A stretch of DNA of 17,174 nucleotides from Comamonadaceae bacterium (GTDB lineage: Bacteria > Pseudomonadota > Gammaproteobacteria > Burkholderiales > Burkholderiaceae_C), in contig CANHKH010000026.1 in the NCBI GenBank assembly GCA_947460165.1, forward strand, positions 1-17,174. The letters are read 5' to 3'. Both the position numbers and the translations under genes were made by a program. The notes under the pieces are model-generated. The model saw nothing but the letters and a program-made list of their open reading frames with translations, did no database searches and was not told the origin of the DNA. Below are positions 6,260 through 12,087 of the stretch, piece by piece (the stretch's first letter is position 1; each line of letters starts with the position of its first letter).

Positions 6260-7534
6260 TCATTCAAACAGCTGCAGGTGGGGACTGGCAGGCCAAGGCT
6301 CGGCGTCTTGGCGAACAAAGGACAGCCAGGCGCTTTGCACTGACTGTGTGAGCCTGCGTGTCTGCGATGGGCTCAGCCCCTGCATCATGGGCGCGTCTTT
6401 GAAGGCCGCGTGCGTGCCGAACACAAAAGGCAGCTCCATGCAGTGGCAGGCGCCCAAGCGCTCATTGGCTGCGGCATCAAAGCGGTATTGCCAGGCCCCA
6501 CGGCCAGCCGCCGACGCGGCATGGACCCACTGCTGGGCAGGCGCAGCAAACACAGATTCACCCAGACGGTCGGCCTCAGGGCCTGAACGCTGACCTGGAA
6601 AGGCCGCCATTTCATGGCGGTTGGTGCCAATCAGCACGTCGGCCGAGGCAGCCAGGGCGTCCAGGTTCAGGGTCAAGGGCAGGGTGTGGCCGTCGGCCAC
6701 CAGGCTGAACAAGCCTTGTCCATCTTGCAGCTCGGCCAGCACCTCCCGCACGCCTGGCTCAAGCTGTGCCTGCATCCACTGTGCAAGCGGCAGCGCCTGC
6801 GCCGCCTCCAGGTCGGCAACGCCGGCGGCGCGGCACACCGCATCGCCCAGCAAGGTGGCTGCTGCCCGTGAACGACAGCCGCGTCCGAGGGGCGCGCTTT
6901 GCAAAATGATTCTTTGAAAACGAGGCTCACGCGCCAACAAAGCAGCCACACACTGTCCACCCGCAGATTGCCCCATGACCGTGATGCGCTGGGCATCGCC
7001 CCCCAAACTGGCAATGTGGTCGCTGACCCACTGCAGCGCCAGTTCTTGGTCCAGCAAGCCCAGGTTGGCGAGGCCCCAAGAAGGGCACAGCCAGCCCAAC
7101 ACACCCAGCCGGTAATTCACCGCCACCACGACCACATTGCCTGCACGGGCCAGCTGCGCGCCGTCGTACCAGTCGAGCGCGCCTGCGCCGCTTTGAAGCG
7201 CGCCCCCGTGTATCCACACCAGCACAGGGCGAAGGGCCTGGTCGTGCAAGCCGTCGTCTGGGGTCCACACCGTCAGGTGCAGGCAGTCCTCTGACTGAGT
7301 GCCCTGCATTTGCCCCAGCACAGCGCTGAGCAAGGACGGGTGCTGCGGCGCCATGGCGCCAGGACGTGTGGCATCTGTCTGGCCTTCGAGCACACAGGGC
7401 TCTGGCGGGGCAAACCGGCGAGACCCCACGGGTGAGAGTGCGTACCTGATGCCGCTGAAACGGGACACGCCTTCGCTGCGGGTACCGACCAAGACCGCTT
7501 GGTCGCCCATCAAGCGACAACGGGCCAGTGTCAT
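6260..7534 (-). CDS. Type-B carboxylesterase
   Basis: An alpha/beta-hydrolase of the carboxylesterase/para-nitrobenzyl esterase family that hydrolyses carboxylic esters. From ATG 7532-7534 it has 424 residues, somewhat short for the family (about 490-550). The N-terminal landmark is VSRFSGIRYA, then SEDCLHLTVW (the EDCL signature) and the oxyanion-hole HGG in VLVWIHGGAL. The nucleophile elbow is GQSAGG with Ser190, the acidic residue is Glu308 in IGTNRHEMAAF and the catalytic His is His364 in ACHCMELPFVFG, so the full triad is present. The frame stays open upstream to a TTG at 7613-7615, but homologous sequence begins just before the SGIRYA region and GGA precedes ATG 7534, so I use that start; ATG 7540 is also possible. 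No signal peptide is seen. It is first in the operon with the monooxygenase and Bug receptor. Confidence 0.88.
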   Translation of the reverse strand: MTLARCRLMGDQAVLVGTRSEGVSRFSGIRYALSPVGSRRFAPPEPCVLEGQTDATRPGAMAPQHPSLLSAVLGQMQGTQSEDCLHLTVWTPDDGLHDQALRPVLVWIHGGALQSGAGALDWYDGAQLARAGNVVVVAVNYRLGVLGWLCPSWGLANLGLLDQELALQWVSDHIASLGGDAQRITVMGQSAGGQCVAALLAREPRFQRIILQSAPLGRGCRSRAAATLLGDAVCRAAGVADLEAAQALPLAQWMQAQLEPGVREVLAELQDGQGLFSLVADGHTLPLTLNLDALAASADVLIGTNRHEMAAFPGQRSGPEADRLGESVFAAPAQQWVHAASAAGRGAWQYRFDAAANERLGACHCMELPFVFGTHAAFKDAPMMQGLSPSQTRRLTQSVQSAWLSFVRQDAEPWPASPHLQLFE

Positions 7535-7638
7535 GCCCATCCAAGGTGCGACCCGCACCCGCCCCACATCTTGTGTGCCGACATTGACCCATTCTCCGAA
7601 CTCAAGGACCCACAAACGGTCATGACAATCAATTGTGG

Positions 7639-7649
7639 GTAAACGTTAC
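7639..7649. promoter_or_regulatory. Possible operator upstream of the esterase operon
   Basis: GTAAACGTTAC is a dyad (GTAA/TTAC around a central ACG) about 105 bases before the esterase start. It resembles an imperfect LacI/GalR-type site, missing one base from the usual symmetric form. No regulator gene of that family is in the window, so this is a weak call. Confidence 0.22.
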
Positions 7650-7733
7650 AAGTTCAGTTTAATCCCATTGTTTGGCAGCGTGGTGGGCGGCAGTCGCTCA
7701 GGTCTATGGAGACTGACGCTCAATTCAGGCATG

Positions 7734-7751
7734 TTCACACATCATCGCCAA
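7734..7751. repeat. 18-bp direct repeat, copy 1
   Basis: TTCACACATCATCGCCAA occurs exactly at 7734-7751 and again at 8389-8406, bracketing the DUF433/DUF5615 pair. On the minus strand each copy reads as the end of an ORF with GDDV followed by TGA. Just upstream both frames also encode T-R-D, giving TRD-x-x-GDDV-stop. A hairpin, AAACGC-ATCTC-GCGTTT (7750-7766), adjoins this copy. Confidence 0.7.
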
Positions 7752-7772
7752 ACGCATCTCGCGTTTGTAGCG

Positions 7773-8108
7773 TCAAGCAATCAGTTCGATCGACGCAAGG
7801 GCTTGTGTTTCTAGGGCAGTATGAATGACGTCCTTGTTGTCCAGGAGGAGCTTGAGCACTGCTGCGCGGGTCTGGTTTGGAGTTCGCAGGCGAATGACTT
7901 GGGGTGGGGCGCCCCACACCAGCGACAACTCCTGAAAGTCGGCATCCCGCGACACCACCACATAGCCATCGTCTTTGGCACGCTGCCAGACCTCTTTGTC
8001 TGACGCCGACCCCATGCCCAGCAGCACCACCTGGCTGGAGCCAGGAAAGGTGTGCTGCGGAAAAGGGACCAACCGCCGGGACAGGTTTTCGTCTAACAGC
8101 AGCCTTAT
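7773..8108 (-). CDS. DUF5615 PIN-like putative toxin, start codon uncertain
   Basis: A small PIN-fold-like protein of the DUF5615 family, usually the partner of a DUF433 antitoxin. Some PIN relatives are ribonucleases, so a toxin role is inferred. The family start, RLLLDENLSRRLV, is encoded at 8105-8067 directly after the DUF433 stop. Further landmarks are GMGSASDKEVWQRAKDDGYVVVSRDADF and PPQVIRLRTPN. The expected length is about 111 residues. At the expected start position (8106-8108), overlapping the DUF433 TAA, the codon is ATA, not ATG. The first standard start in frame is TTG at 8070-8072, which would give 99 residues and drop the LLLDEN Asp/Glu thought to be at the active site. Either a non-standard start (ATA, or CTG 8100-8102) is used or the gene is silenced. 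There is no other frame damage, and it ends at TGA 7773-7775. Confidence 0.72.
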   Translation of the reverse strand: MRLLLDENLSRRLVPFPQHTFPGSSQVVLLGMGSASDKEVWQRAKDDGYVVVSRDADFQELSLVWGAPPQVIRLRTPNQTRAAVLKLLLDNKDVIHTALETQALASIELIA

Positions 8109-8323
8109 TGCACTTTCAGTGAGTACACCTGCTGTTCGCGGTCGGCGGCGTAGGCCAGGGTCGCCATGATGTCTTCGCGTGTCAGTTCGGGAAAGTCTTC
8201 CAGCACTTCATCTTGCGACATGCCGTTCGACAACATGGCGAGCACGTCGTAAACGGAAATCCGCAGGCCCCGGATGCAAGGGCGGCCGCCGCGTTTGCCA
8301 GGTTCTAAGGTAATGCGGTCCAT
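8105..8323 (-). CDS. DUF433 domain protein, putative antitoxin
   Basis: A 72-residue DUF433 protein. Family features run through the whole length: ITLEPGKRGGRPCIRGLRISVYDVLAML, then GMSQDEVLEDFPELTREDIMATLAYAA. DUF433 is a helix-turn-helix-like fold found as the antitoxin partner of DUF5615/PIN proteins and is expected to bind its own promoter. The start ATG 8321-8323 is supported by GGAG six bases before it; an upstream in-frame TTG (8333-8335) is less likely. Its TAA stop (8105-8107) overlaps the expected start of the DUF5615 gene, the usual coupled arrangement. A nested dyad 31 bases upstream is a good candidate for autoregulation. Confidence 0.88.
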   Translation of the reverse strand: MDRITLEPGKRGGRPCIRGLRISVYDVLAMLSNGMSQDEVLEDFPELTREDIMATLAYAADREQQVYSLKVQ

Positions 8324-8340
8324 AGAAAACTCCAATTGAT

Positions 8341-8380
8341 TTTCAGCGTATCACACTTGATGGCATGAAGTGAGCTGAAA
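8341..8380 (-). promoter_or_regulatory. Nested-dyad candidate operator of the DUF433/DUF5615 pair
   Basis: Outer arms TTTCAGC (8341-8347) and GCTGAAA (8374-8380) are perfect inverted repeats. Within them, CACTTGATGGCATGAAGTG (8354-8372) is an almost perfect palindrome whose arms differ only at one symmetric pair. The site ends 18 bases before the antitoxin start region, where toxin-antitoxin operators are usually placed. I cannot assign the -10/-35 boxes with confidence. Confidence 0.45.
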
Positions 8381-8388
8381 GCTACCCC

Positions 8389-8406
8389 TTCACACATCAT
8401 CGCCAA
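8389..8406. repeat. 18-bp direct repeat, copy 2
   Basis: The second exact copy of TTCACACATCATCGCCAA, 655 bases from copy 1. It ends a minus-strand open frame (about 8509-8389) reading ...TADLLDVDGLLVTRDLIGDDV-stop, which looks like the 3' remnant of a gene now lacking a start. Confidence 0.7.
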
Positions 8407-8500
8407 TCAAATCCCTCGTGACCAACAAGCCGTCCACATCGAGCAAATCCGCCGTGCGGGCTTGGCCAGGATCAGTCCTTCCTGGGATTGAAGGGCCGTC
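8389..8500 (-). pseudogene. Possible gene remnant (C-terminal fragment ending TRDLIGDDV)
   Basis: On the minus strand the last codons of an open frame, ADLLDVDGLLVTRDLIGDDV then TGA, look protein-like. The stretch before them makes better sense in a neighbouring frame (DLTALQSQEGLILAKPAR), as if a one-base frameshift near 8450 had broken a small gene. I do not recognise the family. No start codon or ribosome site is visible, so this is a tentative remnant. Confidence 0.25.
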
Positions 8501-8514
8501 AAGTCGTGCACCAC

Positions 8515-8539
8515 ATCACTTGCAGGCAAGCTCTACAAA
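8515..8539 (-). repeat. REP-like unit 1
   Basis: Read on the minus strand, this unit begins TTTGTAGAGCTTGCCTGC and ends AAGTGAT. It carries the TAG-GAGC head and self-complementary GCTTGC-type stem seen in REP elements of gamma- and betaproteobacteria. It is very similar to unit 3. Confidence 0.5.
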
Positions 8540-8570
8540 TTCAAAACACCAGCCGTTCTTCTGTCCCCTG

Positions 8571-8595
8571 ATAGGAGCCGGACTGCCGGCGAATC
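8571..8595 (+). repeat. REP-like unit 2 (opposite orientation)
   Basis: Read on the plus strand it begins TAGGAGCCGGACTGCCGGCG, with the same head and tail as the flanking units but a GCCGG stem in place of GCTTGC. Its orientation is opposite to units 1 and 3, giving a minus/plus/minus arrangement like BIME clusters. Confidence 0.5.
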
Positions 8596-8626
8596 ATGGC
8601 GTGATGCAATGCCTGTGGCGTGGCAC

Positions 8627-8654
8627 GAATCGCTTGCAGGCAAGTTCCTACAAA
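8627..8654 (-). repeat. REP-like unit 3
   Basis: Read on the minus strand it begins TTTGTAGGAACTTGCCTGC and ends AAGCGATTC. It shares nearly all positions with unit 1. It lies 26 bases past the dnaJ stop and may act as the 3' boundary of the dnaJ transcript. Confidence 0.5.
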
Positions 8655-8679
8655 GGCAATGCGGCGTTGAAGCGATGGT

Positions 8680-9840
8680 TCAGGCGCTGAAAAAGTTCTT
8701 GAGCTTGTCCGTCCAGCCTTCTTCGGTGGGCGTGTGTTTGGCCCCGCCTTTTTTGACCGAGTCCTCAAAGTCCTTGAGCAGCTTGCGTTGGTGCTCGGTG
8801 AGCTTGACCGGCGTTTCAATGGAAACGTGGCAGTACAGGTCGCCGGGGTAGCTCGAGCGCAGGCCCTTGATGCCTTTGCCACGCAGGCGGAACTGTTTGC
8901 CCGCTTGCGTGCCTTCAGGTATGTCAATGGCCGCTTTGCCGCCCAGGGTGGGCACTTCAATTTCGCCGCCCAAGGCCGCGCGCGGGAAGCTGATGGGCAC
9001 CACGCAGTGCAGGTCGTCGCCTTCGCGTTCAAAAATCTCGTGCTTTTTGATGCGAATTTCAATGTATAGGTCGCCCGGCGGGCCGCCGTTGGTGCCCGGC
9101 TCGCCGTTGCCGGTGGAGCGTATGCGCATGCCGTCGTCAATGCCTGCAGGGATTTTGACTTCCAGCGTTTTGTTGGTTTTGGTTTTGCCCACGCCATGGC
9201 AGGCCACGCAGGGCTCGGGAATGAGCTTGCCCGTGCCTCGGCACTGAGGGCAGGTTTGCTGCACGCTGAAAAAGCCTTGGCGCATTTGCACCACGCCGTG
9301 GCCATGGCAGGTGGTGCAGCTGACCACCTTGGTGCCGGGCTTGGCGCCCGTGCCCGAGCAGGTGCGGCAGTCGTCCCAGCTGGGAATGCGAATTTGCGCG
9401 TCTTTGCCAGTGGCCGCTTCTTCCAGCGTGATCTCCATGGCGTAGCTGATGTCGTTGCCACGGAAGACCTGGCGGCCACCGCCTGCGCCGCGTTGACGGC
9501 CACCACCGCCGTTGGCGCCACCAAACACGTCGCCAAAAATATCGCCAAAGGCCTCGGCAAAGCCACCAAAGCCTTCGCCGCCCGCACCGCCCGGGCCGCG
9601 CATGTTGGGGTCTACCCCGGCGTGACCGTACTGGTCGTAGGCCGCGCGCTTGCTGGCGTCGGACAGCATTTCGTAGGCCTCTTTGACCTCTTTGAATTTT
9701 TCTTCAGCGCCCTTGCCCGAATCACCCTGGTTGCGGTCAGGGTGGTACTTCATGGCGAGCTTGCGGTAGGACTTTTTGATGTCCTCTTCGCTGGCGTTGC
9801 GGGGCACACCCAGCGTGTCGTAATAGTCTTTCTTGGCCAT
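8680..9840 (-). CDS. dnaJ: Chaperone protein DnaJ
   Basis: The Hsp40 co-chaperone that delivers substrates to DnaK and stimulates its ATPase. At 386 residues it is a normal type I DnaJ. The J domain is residues 1-70 with the essential HPD at 33-35. The Gly/Phe-rich linker runs from about 76 to 125 (GEGFGGFAEAFGDIFGDVFGG). The zinc-binding domain has four CxxCxGxG motifs at 158-165, 175-182, 197-204 and 211-218, all intact. The C-terminal substrate-binding domains follow (IPAGIDDGMRIR, GDLYIEIRIKKHEIFEREGDDL, EVPTLGGKAAIDIPEGTQ). It is the last gene of the minus-strand grpE-dnaK-dnaJ cluster, 136 bases after dnaK with two strong hairpins in between. The ribosome site before ATG 9838-9840 is weak. 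Confidence 0.98.
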   Translation of the reverse strand: MAKKDYYDTLGVPRNASEEDIKKSYRKLAMKYHPDRNQGDSGKGAEEKFKEVKEAYEMLSDASKRAAYDQYGHAGVDPNMRGPGGAGGEGFGGFAEAFGDIFGDVFGGANGGGGRQRGAGGGRQVFRGNDISYAMEITLEEAATGKDAQIRIPSWDDCRTCSGTGAKPGTKVVSCTTCHGHGVVQMRQGFFSVQQTCPQCRGTGKLIPEPCVACHGVGKTKTNKTLEVKIPAGIDDGMRIRSTGNGEPGTNGGPPGDLYIEIRIKKHEIFEREGDDLHCVVPISFPRAALGGEIEVPTLGGKAAIDIPEGTQAGKQFRLRGKGIKGLRSSYPGDLYCHVSIETPVKLTEHQRKLLKDFEDSVKKGGAKHTPTEEGWTDKLKNFFSA

Positions 9841-9887
9841 GAAACCGTGCGCTCAGTGATGTGAAAAAACAGGGCCCTCACGCAACA

Positions 9888-9921
9888 AAGCGGAAGCCGG
9901 ACAAAAGCCCGGATTCCGCTT
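9888..9921 (-). terminator. Strong hairpin between dnaK and dnaJ
   Basis: AAGCGGAA (9888-9895) pairs with TTCCGCTT (9914-9921). After one mismatch the stem continues as CCGG/CCGG, giving 12 pairs and an 8-base loop. On the minus strand the stem is followed only by a short T-rich run (TTTGTTG), so it may be a partial terminator or processing stem that lowers dnaJ expression relative to dnaK. Confidence 0.5.
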
Positions 9922-9927
9922 GTGGCG

Positions 9928-9951
9928 CGCGGGGCAAGCAGCCGCCCCGCG
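9928..9951 (-). other. Second hairpin just after dnaK
   Basis: CGCGGGGC (9928-9935) and GCCCCGCG (9944-9951) form a perfect 8-bp all-GC stem with an 8-base loop, 25 bases after the dnaK stop and directly before the 9888-9921 hairpin. No T-run follows. It is likely an mRNA 3'-end-protecting or pausing structure. Confidence 0.45.
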
Positions 9952-9976
9952 TGGGCCAACCAATGCCGGGCTGAGG

Positions 9977-11944
9977 TCAGCCTTTTTTGACTTCTTTGAC
10001 CTCGGCGTCCACGACATTATCGTCTTGGGCCTTGGCGCCACCTGCGCCACCTGCGCCACCCCCAGCTGCCGCGCCCTCAGCGCCGGCCTGACCGGCTGCC
10101 GCCTGCGCACCTTGGTCGGCCTGCATGTCGGCGTACATTTTTTCGCCCAGCTTTTGGCTCGCTTCCATCAGGGCCGTGTTCTTGGCGTCGATGGCGGCCT
10201 TGTCTTCGCCTTTGAGGGCTTCTTCCATCTCGGAGATGGCTTTTTCGATTTTTTCTTTCTCACCCGCATCGAGCTTGTCGCCGTACTCGCCCAGGGACTT
10301 TTTCACGCTGTGCACCAGGGCGTCAGCGTTGTTTTTGGCCTGCACGAACTCGACTTTTTCTTTGTCGGCCTCGGCATTGAGCTCAGCGTCTTTGACCATT
10401 TGCTGGATCTCGGACTCCGACAAGCCCGAGTTGGCCTTGATGGTGATTTTGTTTTCTTTGCCCGTGCCTTTGTCTTTGGCGGTGACGTGCAAGATGCCGT
10501 TGGCGTCAATGTCAAAAGTCACTTCAATTTGAGGCGTGCCACGCGACGAGGGCGGGATGCCCTCAAGGTTGAATTCGCCCAGGCCCTTGTTGGCGGCGGC
10601 AATTTCACGCTCGCCCTGGAACACCTTGATGGTCACGGCCGGCTGGTTGTCTTCGGCGGTCGAGAAGGTTTGCGCGAACTTGGTCGGGATCGTGGTGTTC
10701 TTCTTGATCATCTTGGTCATGACGCCGCCCATGGTCTCAATGCCCAGGGACAAAGGCGTGACGTCCAGCAGCAGCACGTCGGTGCGGTCGCCCGAGAGCA
10801 CCTGGCCCTGGATGGCTGCGCCCACGGCCACGGCCTCGTCGGGGTTCACGTCTTTGCGCGGCTCTTGGCCAAAGAACTCTTTGACCTTGTCTTGCACCTT
10901 GGGCATGCGGGTCATGCCGCCGACCAAGATCACGTCGTGAATGTCTTTGACGCTCACGCCCGCGTCTTTGATGGCCACACGGCAGGGCTCCATGGTGCGC
11001 TCGATGAGCTCGTCCACCAGGCTCTCGAGCTTGGCGCGGGTCATCTTCAAGCTCAGGTGCTTGGGGCCGGAGGCGTCTGCCGTGATGTAGGGCAGGTTGA
11101 TGTCGGTGGCGGCCGAAGACGACAGCTCGATCTTGGCTTTTTCAGCGGCTTCTTTGAGGCGCTGCAGAGCCAGCACGTCTTTGGACAGGTCCACGCCCTG
11201 GTCTTTTTTGAACTCGGCAATGATGAAGTCGATGATGCGCTGGTCAAAGTCCTCGCCACCCAAAAAGGTGTCGCCATTGGTGGACAGCACTTCAAACTGC
11301 TTTTCACCGTCGACGTCGGCAATCTCGATGATGGACACGTCAAAGGTGCCGCCGCCCAGGTCGTAGACGGCAATTTTGCGGTCGCCCTTGCTTTGCTTGT
11401 CCAGGCCAAAGGCCAGGGCCGCTGCGGTGGGCTCGTTGATGATGCGCTTGACGTCCAGGCCCGCAATGCGGCCGGCGTCTTTGGTGGCTTGGCGCTGGGC
11501 GTCATTGAAGTAGGCCGGCACCGTGATGACGGCCTCGGTCACGGCTTCGCCCAGGTAGTCCTCGGCGGTTTTCTTCATTTTGCGCAGCACTTCGGCGCTG
11601 ATCTGGGGAGGCGCCATTTTGTTGCCGCGCACTTCGACCCAGGCGTCGCCGTTGTCGGCCTTGCTGATGGTGTAAGGCATCATGTTGATGTCTTTTTGCA
11701 CCTCTTTTTCAACGAACTTGCGGCCAATCAGGCGCTTGACGGCGTACAGCGTGTTGCGCGGGTTGGTCACGGCCTGGCGCTTGGCCGAGGCGCCGACCAG
11801 AATTTCGCCGTCTTCTTGGTAGGCAATGATGGACGGGGTGGTGCGCGCGCCCTCAGCGTTTTCAATCACCTTGGTGGTGTTGCCCTCCATGATGGCCACG
11901 CAGCTGTTGGTGGTGCCCAGGTCGATGCCGATGATTCTTCCCAT
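9977..11944 (-). CDS. dnaK: Chaperone protein DnaK (Hsp70)
   Basis: The ATP-dependent Hsp70 chaperone, 655 residues. Nucleotide-binding domain: phosphate-1 motif IGIDLGTTNSCVAI (5-18), catalytic Lys70 in YAVKRLIGRKF, VPAYFNDAQRQATKDAG (142-158), phosphate-2 VYDLGGGTFDVSI with Thr200, and the adenosine motif VILVGGMTRMPKV. The interdomain linker VLLLDVTPLSLGIE is intact. The substrate-binding domain contains QPAVTIKVFQGERE and IEVTFDIDANGILHVTAKDK. The lid is followed by an Ala/Gly-rich disordered tail ending DNVVDAEVKEVKKG, close to the conserved co-chaperone-binding C-terminus. The start ATG 11942-11944 has GGAGA about 10 bases upstream. A sigma-32-like promoter and a 5'-UTR hairpin lie in the gap to grpE. 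Confidence 0.99.
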   Translation of the reverse strand: MGRIIGIDLGTTNSCVAIMEGNTTKVIENAEGARTTPSIIAYQEDGEILVGASAKRQAVTNPRNTLYAVKRLIGRKFVEKEVQKDINMMPYTISKADNGDAWVEVRGNKMAPPQISAEVLRKMKKTAEDYLGEAVTEAVITVPAYFNDAQRQATKDAGRIAGLDVKRIINEPTAAALAFGLDKQSKGDRKIAVYDLGGGTFDVSIIEIADVDGEKQFEVLSTNGDTFLGGEDFDQRIIDFIIAEFKKDQGVDLSKDVLALQRLKEAAEKAKIELSSSAATDINLPYITADASGPKHLSLKMTRAKLESLVDELIERTMEPCRVAIKDAGVSVKDIHDVILVGGMTRMPKVQDKVKEFFGQEPRKDVNPDEAVAVGAAIQGQVLSGDRTDVLLLDVTPLSLGIETMGGVMTKMIKKNTTIPTKFAQTFSTAEDNQPAVTIKVFQGEREIAAANKGLGEFNLEGIPPSSRGTPQIEVTFDIDANGILHVTAKDKGTGKENKITIKANSGLSESEIQQMVKDAELNAEADKEKVEFVQAKNNADALVHSVKKSLGEYGDKLDAGEKEKIEKAISEMEEALKGEDKAAIDAKNTALMEASQKLGEKMYADMQADQGAQAAAGQAGAEGAAAGGGAGGAGGAKAQDDNVVDAEVKEVKKG

Positions 11945-11974
11945 GATGCTTTTCTCCGAAATTTGAAATTGGGG

Positions 11975-11994
11975 TCGGCTCAGTGATGAGCCGA
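11975..11994 (-). other. Hairpin in the dnaK 5' leader
   Basis: TCGGCTCA-GTGA-TGAGCCGA is a perfect 8-bp stem with a tetraloop, starting 31 bases before the dnaK start. It is not a CIRCE element, because the sequence and spacing are wrong. It could stabilise the mRNA or tune translation. Confidence 0.5.
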
Positions 11995-12014
11995 GATGGA
12001 TGGTCTTGTGTGGA

Positions 12015-12042
12015 ATGTGTGGATAAGTTGCAGGACTTCAAG
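12015..12042 (-). promoter_or_regulatory. Sigma-32-like promoter for dnaK
   Basis: On the minus strand CTTGAA (12042-12037) is followed after 14 bases by CCACACAT (12022-12015), a 5/7 match to the heat-shock -10 box CCCCATnT. It would start transcription about 65 bases before the dnaK ATG, including the leader hairpin. The spacing equals that of the better promoter before grpE, which supports the call. Confidence 0.45.
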
Positions 12043-12087
12043 GCCCTGACCACACAAGTCACGGCCTTTATCGGCCTGCTCAGTTCT

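Noticed and set aside
8515..8654. CRISPR array
   Set aside because: The three repeated units alternate in orientation and differ in core sequence, unlike directly repeated CRISPR units with spacers. They fit REP/BIME elements.
9920..11986. A 688-codon plus-strand open frame opposite dnaK
   Set aside because: It is the mirror of dnaK codon usage in GC-rich DNA. The translation is low-complexity (His/Gly/Val/Phe-rich) with no family features, and DnaK on the other strand is unmistakable.
11975..11994. CIRCE element for HrcA control of dnaK
   Set aside because: The repeat TCGGCTCA/TGAGCCGA with a 4-base loop does not resemble TTAGCACTC-N9-GAGTGCTAA.
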